From Rebecca billardiae RCC1528 (lineage: Eukaryota; Haptophyta), in the NCBI GenBank assembly GCA_965240325.2, contig OZ251231.1, positions 2,046,001 through 2,110,000 on the forward strand: DNA of 64,000 bases. Reading direction: 5' to 3'. A program made the translations under genes and the position numbers. Within the stretch, counting starts at the first letter, position 1, and each line of letters opens with the position of its first letter. This document shows positions 9,438 through 20,131 of this stretch, piece after piece. The notes beneath the pieces were generated by a model that saw only the letters and a list, made by a program, of their open reading frames with translations, had not been told where the DNA came from and did no database searches.

Positions 9438-11166
9438 ACCCTCTCCGGCGCGTCAGGCGCAGCCGGGGCACGATTCCACCTGCTTAGCCCGGAGTTGACG
9501 GCGCGGAAGCTAAGCTTGGCACTCCGTCCTGGTTGGGTGCGCACCCGCCGGCAAGCTTCCACGCATCACGAGCTGATTCCTAATTCGTCGGAGCCATGCG
9601 CCGGCTCTCACCACGCCCTTCTTCACAAGCCGAGCTGCAATAGCTACGAATAGGCCGGTGGACTTTGTGAGACTATGAGACCGGCCAGCTCAATAATTAA
9701 GTGTGAGTGGGTTCGAAAAGATCCTGCGCACGTGGCCGAGCCCTGCTCACCACTTGTAATTTTATGCGCGCCAATTAATTTCGTCCCCGTGGCCTTCCGC
9801 GTCTGTGAAGTCATTGTGACGAGGGATCCCCAGGATCTCTAATCACTGACCCAATGTTGTTGTCCGGATGTCGAGATTCCCTGAACGACCTATTGAAGCG
9901 GCTGGAGATCAAAGGAGATCGAGGGTAGCTTGTTTGCATTCGTCAATTACTTGTAGGGCGTCTTTCCTACCGTATTATTATCACCGAGTTGGCGGCGGCA
10001 GCCGGGAGCCTATTCACCAACCTGGGGATCTCTGACGGAGGAATCGGGCTGTCCGGATCGGGAGGGTCCGGCGCGAGTTGGAGTAGCGCGGACGGCGCAG
10101 GTCTCCTGATCGTCGTCGGCAGTGCCCGATCGTCGACACGAAGTCGGCGTTGGTGGCAGAGCATAGCCTTGAACCGCGATCAAAATGGCTCGAGCGCGCG
10201 GCCTTGAGCTCAGAGCTGCTGGAGCGCGATCAACCTGCGCTGTGGCTGTGCAGTCGGACTCAAGTCGGTGACGCGCGGCTCTAGTCTAGACTAGTGAGTA
10301 GTGGCATGCGACGACTAACCCCCCTGACCGATAGTGCACTATTTACAGTTTACAGAATAAGAGACGCACACAGCTCAGGCAGGCGAGATCGACGCCCGCC
10401 AACTGTCACCGCCCACAGTACCGAAGTGACGACGACTACTACTGTAGTTACTTGCCCTCGTCCTTCGTGACGTTCCAGACGCTCCTGTCACCTGACGCTC
10501 GTGACATTAGCTCCGATGACTCAGATGACTAGATGAGCCTAACAGAGTCTCACTCTCACAGAGTCAACTGAGTGCAGTAAAATTATACACTACAGTTTTT
10601 TGTTTTAACGTGCGTAAGGCTCACGGTGCGGCAGGTTGCCGCGCCATCCTTCATCGCCACGCTCTCCGAAGAGAGACCTGGCGGAAACTGGTTTGAACCC
10701 ATGACCTCAGACGCAAGAGCACGCCAGTACTCCCACTCGGCCATAGACCGGCGTCGTAGTCTGAATTACATCAGGCCCTTATGATAATCATCAAATCGAT
10801 CTGCCCGCGTATTCGACGGTCACGTCGACTCCGGAGTCGACGTCGCCCTGTACTACTATGCTGCTATATACCGTCCGTGTCCGCCGTGCGGCTGTGCTGC
10901 TGTCAATTGTCTCAATTGACGATGTCGACAATCGATGATGTAAGTTGTTACCGCCTTTCGTCAATATAAGCCATTAATTATTTAAAAATTAAGCCATGAT
11001 TTGATTTTTGACCGGTGACCGCGGTGACGACGGTACTCACGACGGCCCCGCGGCCGCGTCCGGATCGGCCGCGGCCGCGCTGACGTATCATTCGGTGGCG
11101 TGACTCAGTCGGGCCGGGCCGCGTGCGCGACCTGCGTGGGTGCGCTAGCGCCTCACTTGTCACTCC
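9438..11166. other. Long spacer, AT-richer, with a tRNA-like relic
   Basis: No protein-coding gene is recognised. Base composition is less GC-rich than the genes. A sequence with RNA polymerase III box A and box B resemblance lies at 10690-10743 (listed separately). Confidence 0.5.
10681..10760 (-). pseudogene. tRNA-like sequence (possible tRNA relic or SINE head)
   Basis: On the minus strand a box A match, TGGCCGAGTGG (10743-10733), is followed after 33 nt by a box B match, GGTTCAAACC (10699-10690). A 3-bp D-stem GCC/GGC can be drawn, but the acceptor arms do not pair and the T-stem is only about 3 bp. It is therefore not an intact tRNA. It may be a decayed tRNA, a tRNA-derived SINE, or chance. 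Confidence 0.25.
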
Positions 11167-12594
11167 TCAGCCGTCAATCAGCCGGCCGGACCAGTCGATG
11201 GCCCATCTCGAGAGCGTCCAGTACAGCAGCGCGTGCCGCAGCACGTACGTCAGCCCATCGAGCGCGTCCGCCGGCCACTGGCCCGCCAGAGCGTCGCCGA
11301 GCAGCGACTCGAGGGAGATCCACCAGTCCACGCCGCCGAGGGCGAGGTAGAGCGGAAGGGCCGTCAGCTCGACCGGCGGCGGCCGAGCGGGCGCGCGCGG
11401 CGCGTCGCCGCGTGGCGGCGCGGCGGCGTCGGCTCCGCCGCCGACGTCCACGGAGAACGCGGGCCGCCAGCGCACGTGCGTCACGCGCGCGCTCGGCAGC
11501 GCGTCGAGCAGCCCGGCGACGATGCCTGCCGGGCCCTCGAAGTGTGAGGGCCCGTAGAGCAGGGCCGCGCGCTTCGGCGCGCGCGCGGCGCCCCGCGCGT
11601 CCACCCCGCGGCCATCGGCCGCGCGCTGCTGCGCAGCAGGGGCGCCGTCCACAGTGGCTGGGGCGCAGCCGAGCGCACGCGCGACGGCGCCGACGGCGGC
11701 GTCGTTGCGCTGCCGAACGCGCGCATCGACCCGCGCGCCCGCGCCGCCGCCCCCACCGAAGCCGCCGAACGCGCCCGGCGCGCCGCCACCCCCGTCCGAC
11801 GCGCTGCTCAGCAAGACTTGCGCAAACGCCAGCCGCTGCGCGGACGACAAGTCGAGCTGCACGAGCGCCTGCGCGAGCGGGGCGAGCAGCGGGGAGAGCT
11901 GCGGGCGGGCGCGCGACCACGACCAGTCGAGCACCGTGAGCGAGAGCTCGGGGCACGGCACGAGCCAGACCAGCGCGCGCAGCAGCTGCTGCCACGCGGG
12001 CGGCCCGTCGCGCGCGCGCGCGGCGCCGAGCGCCGCGCCGCGCGCCGCGCCGCGCGTGAGCGTGCGCACGACCTCGCCGACGGTGCCCTGGGCCCACGGC
12101 GCGGCAGCCGCGGAGGCCGGCGCGAGATCCTCGACCGGCACATCGGCCACGCTCGAGAAGCGCGCGCTCGCGCCGTACGGCAGCGCCTCGAGCTGGTGCG
12201 CCAGGCCGAGCCTCCGCGCGAGCTGCGCCTGCGACGCGGACGGCACCATCGGCGCGCGCGCGCGCAGCACGCCGTTGGGGTCGGGCTCAAGGTTCGAGCG
12301 GCTCGTGATGAGCTCGACGAGCACGACGTCCGAATCCTCCGTGTCCGCCACGAGCGACGCGTAGTACGACGGCTCGGCGAGGTGCACGGTGCCGAGGAGC
12401 TCGAGGTGCGACCTCTCGCTCCCCTCGCCCCAGCTGATACTCACGTCGGCGGTCTGCAGCTCGTAGCGGCCGCGCGTGGGCGTGTGCAGGCGGACGAAGC
12501 TGCGCGGCAGCGCGGGCATCGCGCTCGCGCCGGCGAGTAGCGCGCTTGCCCACGCGGCGCGAAGCGCAGCCATGGCGAACCCGCCGCGCCCCAT
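11167..12594 (-). CDS. TraB/PrgY-family protein with signal peptide
   Basis: A single frame of 475 residues. The N-terminus (MALLxA-type hydrophobic stretch, about residues 8-28) looks like a signal peptide. The TraB-family motifs appear in order: LLGTVHLAEPSYYASL followed by DVVLVEL (about 66-95), RND (about 297) and YGPSHFEGPAGI (about 348). TraB proteins occur in bacteria, in plant and animal organelle membranes, and as the related TIKI proteases; conserved His and Glu/Asp residues suggest metal binding. The C-terminal 90 residues contain hydrophobic stretches near WWISLESLL and YVLRHALLYWTL that may anchor it in a membrane. A Gly-rich insert (around 250-290) is low-complexity. Exact location is undecided. 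It is divergent with the gene at 12869. Confidence 0.75.
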   Translation of the reverse strand: MGRGGFAMAALRAAWASALLAGASAMPALPRSFVRLHTPTRGRYELQTADVSISWGEGSERSHLELLGTVHLAEPSYYASLVADTEDSDVVLVELITSRSNLEPDPNGVLRARAPMVPSASQAQLARRLGLAHQLEALPYGASARFSSVADVPVEDLAPASAAAAPWAQGTVGEVVRTLTRGAARGAALGAARARDGPPAWQQLLRALVWLVPCPELSLTVLDWSWSRARPQLSPLLAPLAQALVQLDLSSAQRLAFAQVLLSSASDGGGGAPGAFGGFGGGGGAGARVDARVRQRNDAAVGAVARALGCAPATVDGAPAAQQRAADGRGVDARGAARAPKRAALLYGPSHFEGPAGIVAGLLDALPSARVTHVRWRPAFSVDVGGGADAAAPPRGDAPRAPARPPPVELTALPLYLALGGVDWWISLESLLGDALAGQWPADALDGLTYVLRHALLYWTLSRWAIDWSGRLIDG

Positions 12595-12868
12595 CGGTCC
12601 TCGCGCGTGGCGGCGAAACCTGCGCGCGCGCTAAAAAGTGCGCTGAAAACTCGAGACAAGCAAACTCCAATCCAACGGTTGGCAAGGTGCGTAGCGCGCT
12701 TTCCGTGCACCGGGCCGCGCGCCCCGCGCGGCACACGCTTGCGCACGCCCGCGCGCCCGAGAAGTACAGTCCCCGCGTGGGCTCGGCCTCCATCCCGCTT
12801 GCAATCGAGGCGGACCAGGCGGCAGGCGCGTTCGCTTGGACCTGGGGTGTCAGCGGCGCCTCCGCACG
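12595..12868. promoter_or_regulatory. Shared upstream region of two divergent genes
   Basis: 274 bp separate the start codon of the minus-strand TraB gene (12594) from that of the plus-strand SRCR gene (12869). Promoter function is inferred from position only; no specific motif is identified. Confidence 0.4.
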
Positions 12869-15516
12869 ATGCGGGGCCGCCTCGCGCTGCTCGCGGCGGC
12901 GTGCGTCGTGGGGGCAGCGGAGGCGCGGTGCCGGCACGGCCGGTGCGCTCCGCCACCCTCGCCCTCGCCCAGCCCTCAGCCCACTCCCGAGCCTCCGGTC
13001 AGCACCTGCCGGCACAAGCGCCACTGCAGGCAAGCGCCGTCGCCGAGCCCGGCGCTGGCCGCGCCGAATGCGAGCGACTCGTCGCCTGCACCGGCAGAGC
13101 CGCCGTGCAGAGGACGGCGCTGCCGCCACAGGGGCCCATCGCCCGTCGCGCTGAGCCCGCCATCGCCGCCCCACCCTCCGCCATCTGAGGCCAGCTTGCA
13201 CGCGCACGACCGGCGCTGGCTGCGACGGCACCGGCACGACCCGCACCCGGTAGCTCCCGCTCCGGCCGCATCGCCGTCGCCGCTCGCCGTCGTGGCGGCC
13301 AGGTCACCCCCCTCGCCGCCACCGCTGCCGCCTGTGGTCCGATGGCCGCCTCCGCCGTCGCCATCGCCGCCGCCGCCGCCGCGCTCGCCGCCGATCCCAC
13401 CTCCGCCTGTCGTGCTGGCACCGGCTGCGTCGCCGCCGCCCGCTCCACTCGAGGACGGCCTGACGTACCGGCTGGTCTCGGCCGCGTCGTCGTGCGGCCG
13501 GCTGGTCTCCACGCACGCCTTCAGCGCGGATGAGTGCCAGCGCATCGTGCTCAAGCGGTACCAGGGCGGCGCTGAGTTCTTCTCGTTCAGCCGGCGCTGG
13601 GCGTACTGCCTGGCCTGCACGCGCGCGCAGTTCGACGCGGGGCGCGAGTACCACGCGACCTTCGACACGTACGCGATCTACGTGGGCGCGGTCTCGCCGT
13701 TCCCGCCGTCGCCGAATCCGGCGCCGCCGCCGCCGCCTGCCCCGCCGCGGTCGCCCCCGCCGAGCTCTCCGCCGCCGCCATCGCCGCCATCGCTGCCGCC
13801 GCCACCAATCCCGCCGCTGCCGCCGCTGCCGCCGCTGCCGCCGAGCTCGCCGCCCTCGCCGCCCTCGCCGTTTCCGCCGCCCAGCCACCCGCCGCCGCTG
13901 CCGCCGCCGTCGCCCCTGCAGTACCGCGAGATCCTGCGCCGGCACGGCTGCGGCCGCATCCTCTCGATGGACGAGCCGGACGAGGAGTCGTGCCGCGCGG
14001 TCGTGCTGCAGCGCACGCGCTGGGCGGAATGCCAGCACTTCGCCTACAGCCGCTCGCGCCACCTCTGCTTCGCGTGCACCGAGGCGGAGGTGCACGGCAA
14101 GACGTTCCACCCGGGGTACTCGATCTACCGGATCCTTGACGCGGCGGCGAGCCCGCCGCCCTTCCCATTGCACCCGCCGCCGCCGAGCCCGCCCTCGCCG
14201 AGCCCGCCGGCGCCGCCGCCGCGCCCAGAGCCAACGCCCCGCCCACGGCCGGGCCGACACGCCCACGCCCGGCCCACGCCCACGCCGCGGCCCACGCCCA
14301 CGCCACACGCGCGCATGCCCACCCGTGCGCGGCTGCCCACGCGAGGCGCGCGCAGCCCGCCACCACCCCCGCCGGCGCCTGCACCGCCGCAGCCCCCGGG
14401 CGCCCTCAGCTGCCGCACGGCGCGCGACGGAGGTGCGCACCGCGACGCGACGCGTGCCGGACGCGGCGCGCCCGCGCGTGCCGCGCGCGCCCGGATCGGC
14501 GCGCGGCGTGCGCGCTGCGCCGGCCGCGCTTCTGACCAGCCGACGCGTGCCGCGCGCGCCGCCGCGCCGGCAGACACGGTGCTGCTCCCCGAGCACCACG
14601 ACGTGCTGCTCGTGTACAGCGCGCAGCACGGCCGGTGGGAGACCGTTTGCGGCGGACTGCGGCAGGACCAGAGGCGCGCGGCGGACGTGGCGTGTAGGGC
14701 GGTGGGCTACGCGCAGGGGCAGTCGAGGCTGATGATGTGAGCGCTTGGCGCACGCGCGCGGGCCCGCCTCGGCGCGTCATGCGGCCGCGCCGCGGGTGGC
14801 CGCCCGCGCCTGCCCCACGGCCGCCCGGGGCCCACCTCGCTCACGCCGCGCGCCCGCCGCCGCCGCCGCCCCGCGCCGAGCCCAGGACCCGCAGTGACAG
14901 CTCGCTCACGCCACGCGCGCCCATCTCGTGCCGCTCTGGCAAGGAGTCGAGCCTGCTCGAGTGCGGCAAGCGCTCGGGTGGCTCGTGCAGCTGGCGCGGC
15001 GTGATGGCCGTCAAGTGCAAGGGCAGCCAGGACGCGCCGGCCTCTCAGCCGTGCGTGCCGCCAGAGGTGCTGGAGGCGTTGCCGCTGCGCGCTGAGACAG
15101 CGCGCGCCGCGGCCCGGGCCGGCGGGGGCGAGGCAGCCGGCGCGCTGCGTGGCGGCGGGCAGGCGCTGCGGTTTGGTCGCGCAGCGCTGCTCGCGCTCGG
15201 TGTGCTCATCGTGGCTGCGCTGCTGGCCGCGCGTGGCAGCCCGCCCGCCTTGCGACGTCGGATGGCCGACGGCGTGACGCGTGCGCTCGCCTGGCCTCGG
15301 CGGCAGCAGGCGTGGCCGCTGCCAGCCGGTGCGAGGGAAGGAGGGCGGCGCGCACCCGCTGGCGCAGGCCGGGCAGGGCGAGACCCGCCCGCAGGCCCGC
15401 CTGCGTCCACGGTCGGGGGCGGTTCGCAGCCGCCATCGGCTCGTGCAGACCGGCGTCATCAGCATCATCCGCCGCCTCGTCATCAGTCTCCGCAGCAGCA
15501 GCTCAGGCTTCTGTAG
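12869..15516 (+). CDS. Proline-rich single-pass surface protein with paired Cys domains and an SRCR domain
   Basis: The start at 12869 is chosen because MRGRLALLAAACVVGAAEA is a signal peptide; an upstream ATG (12836) would bury it. Long Pro/Ser linkers separate two related Cys-rich modules of about 75 residues (near 13460-13690 and 13915-14140). Both follow the pattern SCGR(L/I)-(12-14)-CRxxVLxR-FxxSRxxxxCxACTxA. Their fold is unknown; PAN/apple-like is a guess. An SRCR domain follows: GRWETVCGG, ADVACRAVGYAQG, an intron at 14737-14894 (or to 14900), then SGKESSLLECGKR and GVMAVKC. A transmembrane segment (LLALGVLIVAALLAA) and a basic tail end the protein. A further phase-matched intron at 14433-14573 is plausible and would remove an Arg/Ala-rich insert. 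Spliced length is 829 residues with one intron. Likely role: cell-surface adhesion or recognition (inference). Confidence 0.75.
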
Positions 15517-15535
15517 GCTGCGGACGCGATCATAA

Positions 15536-15538
<3 letters not shown>

Positions 15539-15590
<52 letters not shown>
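15539..15590. repeat. (AT)n microsatellite
   Basis: About 26 uninterrupted AT units directly after the 3' end of the SRCR-domain gene. Confidence 0.95.
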
Positions 15591-15594
<4 letters not shown>

Positions 15595-15603
15595 TGCATA
15601 CCG

Positions 15604-15622
15604 CCACGTCGTTAATATATAT
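15604..15622. repeat. 19-bp motif shared with the hairpin at 58851
   Basis: CCACGTCGTTAATATATAT occurs here and, identically, at 58851-58869, next to AT-rich repeats in both places. Confidence 0.8.
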
Positions 15623-15640
15623 GGGGGGGGGGGGGGGGGG
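15623..15640. repeat. G18 homopolymer
   Basis: Eighteen consecutive G residues on the plus strand. Its length in the assembly may be uncertain. Confidence 0.9.
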
Positions 15641-16845
15641 ATTGGTACAATAACTGATTGTCTATGAGAGGACGACACGGACGCCAGGCGCCAGCGCCGC
15701 TCATCAGCTCCGCATCGCCCTCTACCGGACCATGGCCTCAACGAGCTGCTCCCGGACAAACAGTCCGTCCGGCTTTATTTTCTGTTACAGGCCAAAGATC
15801 TCCGATCGCCATCATCGGCTTCTCGGGCTCTGCAGCCGTGGCACGGGCATCCAGCCATGTCGCGTCCTGCGTCGCCGGCGGCTGCGGCTCGCACGCGGGT
15901 GGCGCGTCGCGTGCACCGACCAACATCTTTCGGCAACCGCATCTGCTGCCGCTCGCCTTTGCATGAGGACACGTAAATCCCACTGAGTAGGAACACACGC
16001 AGCTGCCTCTGCGTGCCCACCTTCGGCCATCATTTGGCGTCGGCGTTCGCGAGGACGGCTAGACATATATATATTATACTAATCTGGCAGCCTGGCCTAG
16101 CGCCAGGACAGCAGCTGTGCTGAGGATGAACTTAGCAGTGCGACGCTCGCTTGCCGGTCTGCACACGACTGACTTGATAATAAATAAGAAAACGCGCTCG
16201 GCGCGTCTCCCCCGCTCGGGCTCGGCGAGCGACGGAGTCGATGGCTCGGGCAATGGGGCAACTGCCTTTTTGTGAATTGTGTACGCCCGGCGGGTACGGC
16301 GCCTTCCGCGCGACGCTAGCCGCGTCCCTTTCACGTGCGGCCTGCGGCGCGCCCGTTTTGCCCGGAGTCCCGGACGTTCACTGTCCGGCTCAGCCGGTGC
16401 GGCTGCAGATTAGTAAGTTACCACGAGCCTTCGGTCGTTATCACCACAATATTGATGATGACGATGTAGGCTCCGCGTGGTGACGACTCGGTGTCTCGCG
16501 GCCGGAGCTGCTGATCGACGGATTCGATGGTGCTGCATGACGCTAACCTATAAGCTGCTATAGATGGTCGTCGCGTCCATCATCATATCGGCGTAATGAC
16601 GACGTGCTGCACATCAGAGTCAGCGCACATGGCATCATCATCATGCTACTGTGATGACATCGTCGTCCGCATCGTCCGAATGATGACGATGACAATATGT
16701 CAGCCAGCACTTCAGCAGCAGCGCATCGTCAATGACGATTCATAATATGTATCACAATCATCATCACATACGTCACAGCGCATGATCGGACGATCGGATT
16801 GACGACGAGCTTATTGATGATGATGACATACACAGGCACACACAC

Positions 16846-16848
<3 letters not shown>

Positions 16849-16885
<37 letters not shown>
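16849..16885. repeat. (GA)n microsatellite
   Basis: About 18 GA units, preceded by a short CA run and followed by an AGAGAGAGAG echo. Confidence 0.95.
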
Positions 16886-16886
<1 letters not shown>

Positions 16887-17165
16887 AGCTAGAGAGAGAG
16901 CTCATATATATATCATATTGATATTGCTATGATATATTGATATGTACGCGTATGTATTGTCTGCGCCGCTGCTGATTCTGCATGATGCGGCGCTGAGGCG
17001 CGCAACGTACTTCCGTCCTGATCCGGCGGAGTGACCCGGGCGGATCGAGTGATCGGCGCGGCGCTGCTGATCCCGCCGCCTTGCGCCGCGCGCGTCAGTC
17101 GTCAGGCGATCGAGAACTCTCAGACGTGATGTGTGCGCATCAGATGAGCCGCGCCGACGTCACGC

Positions 17166-19755
17166 TCAGCCGGGGAACTTGCTCATCACGCGCTCCGCCT
17201 CCATGCGCTCGTCCGGGTCGTTGAAGCCCGCGAATTGCCTCCCGATCAGGTCGAGCTTGGGCGTGTCCCACATCGAGTGCGCGGCCATGCGCTCAAACTG
17301 GCCGGTGGCGATCAGGCACTCCTCGTCGTCGAGGTCGCACGCCGCGCTGTGCCCGGCGGCGAGCTGGTCGAGGAACATGTTGGCGTAGAGCGAGGTCGAG
17401 TTTGTGAGCAGCTGCCAGTGCGGCCCGCGCTCGACGATCTCGCCGTGGTTGATCACCAGGATCTCGTCCGCGTCGATCACGGACGAGAGCTTGTGCGCGA
17501 CCACGACCACCGTCTTGTCTCGGTTGAAGTCGGCGAGCGCGGCGCCGACGCCCTGCTCGGTGATCGAGTCCATCGCGGAGGAGTGCTCGTCGTACAGCAC
17601 GACGGGCGCGTCGCAGAGCATGGCGCGCGCGATCGCGATGCGCTGCCGCTCGCCGCCCGACATCTGCCCGCCGCGCTCCCCCACGCGCGTCTCGTACCCG
17701 TCCGGCTTGGCGTCGATGGCGTCGTGCAGCCCCGCGCGCGCAGACGCCTCGCACAGCTGCTCGTCTGATGCGCTCAGGTTGCCTGCGCGACCACGGGCGC
17801 GCGCGCGCGCGGCGCGCCGGGGTCGGCTCGGCCTCGCCCCGCCCCGCCCGCGCGCCCGCCCGCGCCCGCCGCACCGCGCGCACGCACCGTAGCGGATGTT
17901 GAAGCCGACCGTTTCGTCAAACAGCACGGTGTCCTGCGGCACGAGAGAGACCGCGCGCCGCACGGACGCGGGGTCGACCCTGGCCAGGTCCTGCCCGTCG
18001 ATGAGCACGCGGCCGGCGAGGGGCTCGTAGAAGCGGCCGATCAGCTTGAGCACGGTCGACTTGCCCGAGCCCGACGAGCCCACGATCGCCACCTTCTGCC
18101 CGCGCCGCACCGAGAAGGAGATGTTGCGCAGCATGCCAAACTGGGCGCCGAGCGACGCCGCGGCCGAGCCGCGCAGCGCGCCTGGCCGCGGGTAGGCGAA
18201 GGTGACGTCGTCGAACTGGACGAGGCCGTCGGTCACGCGGAGAGGCGGGAGCTGCCGCGCCCCCGCCTCCGCCTCGCGCGCGCGCCCCCGCTCGTGCAGC
18301 TGCAGCACCGGCCCCATGTCCACGATCGCCTGGCGGATCTCCTGGTAGGTGAAGGACAGTGAGGTTAGAGGCGTGTACAGCTGCAGCAGGACGCCGTTGA
18401 TGGCCGTCACGTCGCCGATACTCATGCTGCCCGCGAAGACGCGCGCGGAGGCGGCGCCCATCACGAGCGAGAGGGCGGCCGCGAACAGCGCCGTCTGCGC
18501 GCGCCGCGCGGCCCGCGGGGCCGGGGGAGTGTGAGCCGCGGCGCGCGGCGCCGGGGCCGGCACGGCTGTTGCGCGGCGCGGCGCGCGGCGCGCGGCGAGG
18601 CGCGGGCGGGCGGGCGGCGCGCGGCGCGGCGCGGCGCGCGGCGCGGGCGGGCGGGCGGCGCACCTGGCCGATGTTGAGGAGCGAGATGACGCGCACCGCC
18701 TCGACGTTGGTCCGCTCGATCTTCGAGAGCACGCCGTCGTACCGCCGCACCTCGAACCTCTCGTTGGTGAACCAGCCGACCGCCTCGTGGTTGACGAGCG
18801 AGTTGAAGAGCGTCGACTGCAGCGTGTTCTCGTGCGCGTTCAGCCGCGCCTGCACGACGGCGCGGCGCTCGGAGACGCGCAGCGTCCACGCGACGAAGGC
18901 GAGGCACATCCCGCCGCTCGTGAGCCAGAACACCGGCTCGTACCGCGCGCCCATCATCCGCACGACCAGCAGCAGCTCGAGCAGCGTGGGCACGATGTTG
19001 AAGACGGTCAGCCGAATCAGCATGGTCATCGCGCGGTGCGCGCGCGTGAGCTGCTGCGCGGTCTCGCCGGTCGAGCTCGTCGCGTGCCACGCCATGCCGA
19101 GCGCGTGCACGTGCGCGAACGAGTCGCGCGCGAACGCCCGCACCGCGCGCTGCCCGATCGGCACGAAGACGAGGTAGCGCAGCTCCTGCAGCGCCGTGTA
19201 CAGCATGCGGCTCAGGCCGTACACGGCGAAGAGGGCGAGGGGCGCGGCGGCGAGGGCGTGCGAGGGGGAGGCGAGCGCGTCGATGCCGCGCTTGAGCATG
19301 AACGGCACGCGCACGAGGCACAGCTTCGCCGCGAAGAGCAGGCTGAGCGAGAAGACGAGCCGCGCCTTGGCCCAGTGCGCGCCGCTCGGCCACAAGTACC
19401 GGCACACGATGCGCATGCACGCGAGCGCGTCGCTCAGCTGCGGCGCGGGCGCGGCGAGGCCGTCGAGAGCGGCCGTGCCTGGCGCGACCTCGCCTCGCGC
19501 GGCGCCATCGCCGGCGCCATCGCCGGCGGCAGCCACGCTCGGGAGGGCGCTGCTCCACGCGATCCCAGGCCGGCCGCGCGTCGCGCGCAGCGGCGGCCAG
19601 CGCGTGCGCGCGGCCACACCACGCGGAAATGCGGACGACGCATCGCACCCACCGAGAGCCACCACGCCCACGGCGGCGAGCCACGCCCACACCCAACCGC
19701 CCCCTCGCGCGCGTCGCGAGGCGGTGCGCCGCGCGGGCCTGGGGAGCACCGCCAT
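17166..19755 (-). CDS. ATM1/HMT1-type half ABC transporter with plastid-like presequence
   Basis: Three exons, 19755-18664, 18494-17888 and 17782-17166, give 771 residues. Introns are 18495-18663 (169 nt) and 17783-17887 (105 nt, stop-free). One six-helix membrane domain is followed by one ATPase domain: Walker A GSSGSGKST (about 507), signature MSGGERQRIAIA (about 604), Walker B VVLYDE (about 625) and switch His in VVVVAHK (about 660). The stretch LVNHEAVGWFTNERFEVRRYD and MSIGDVTAINGVLLQLYTPL match the ABCB subfamily of ATM1 and HMT1, which export glutathione-linked sulfur compounds or heavy-metal thiol complexes. The N-terminus has a hydrophobic core (WVWAWLAAVGVVALGG) followed by SSAFPRG and a basic stretch. 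That is the bipartite layout of secondary-plastid proteins and differs from the mitochondrial presequence usual for ATM1. Plastid-envelope location is inferred. Confidence 0.88.
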
Positions 19756-20131
19756 CGCCGAGCAATATCGCGATTGGCGAAAGGCCCTCATCAGAAACTC
19801 GCATGCACAGTGCACGCGTGCGGAACTTCGCGATAAAGCTGCTTTATCGCGAAGTTCCATGGTCGGGCGAACGGTCGCAAATGCGCCGGCTCTTTCCATA
19901 TTCGTCACGTTTGAACTTGTAATGAGGCCGGGTATCATCAAGAGGGACGAATTCATTGCAGCTGCACGCGCGTTCTGACGTGGCGATGGCGCGAAAACCC
20001 ATGTTTGCCATCGCCGAATCGCATCGAATCGCCGTGTCAAGTGCGCATCCAAACCCGCGCGTGATCCAGCAGGTCGACGCTTCGTCGGCGCGCGTCGTGC
20101 ACGCACACGCAGCTCACACACTCGCGTAGCT
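19756..20131. promoter_or_regulatory. Divergent upstream region of the ABC transporter and desaturase genes
   Basis: 376 bp between two start codons facing away from each other. It contains the 37-nt hairpin listed separately. Promoter role is inferred from position. Confidence 0.45.
19822..19858. repeat. 37-nt near-perfect palindrome
   Basis: Two 18-nt arms, GGAACTTCGCGATAAAGC and its exact reverse complement, are separated by one T. It lies 67 bp upstream of the ABC transporter start codon and would form a very stable hairpin in DNA or in a 5' leader. Confidence 0.9.

Larger units (their letters stand above)
15517..17165. other. Microsatellite-rich spacer
   Basis: No gene is recognised. 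It holds an AT repeat, a G18 run, a GA repeat and many GATGATGA-like and ATCATC-like stretches. It lies between the 3' ends of two convergent genes. Confidence 0.65.
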
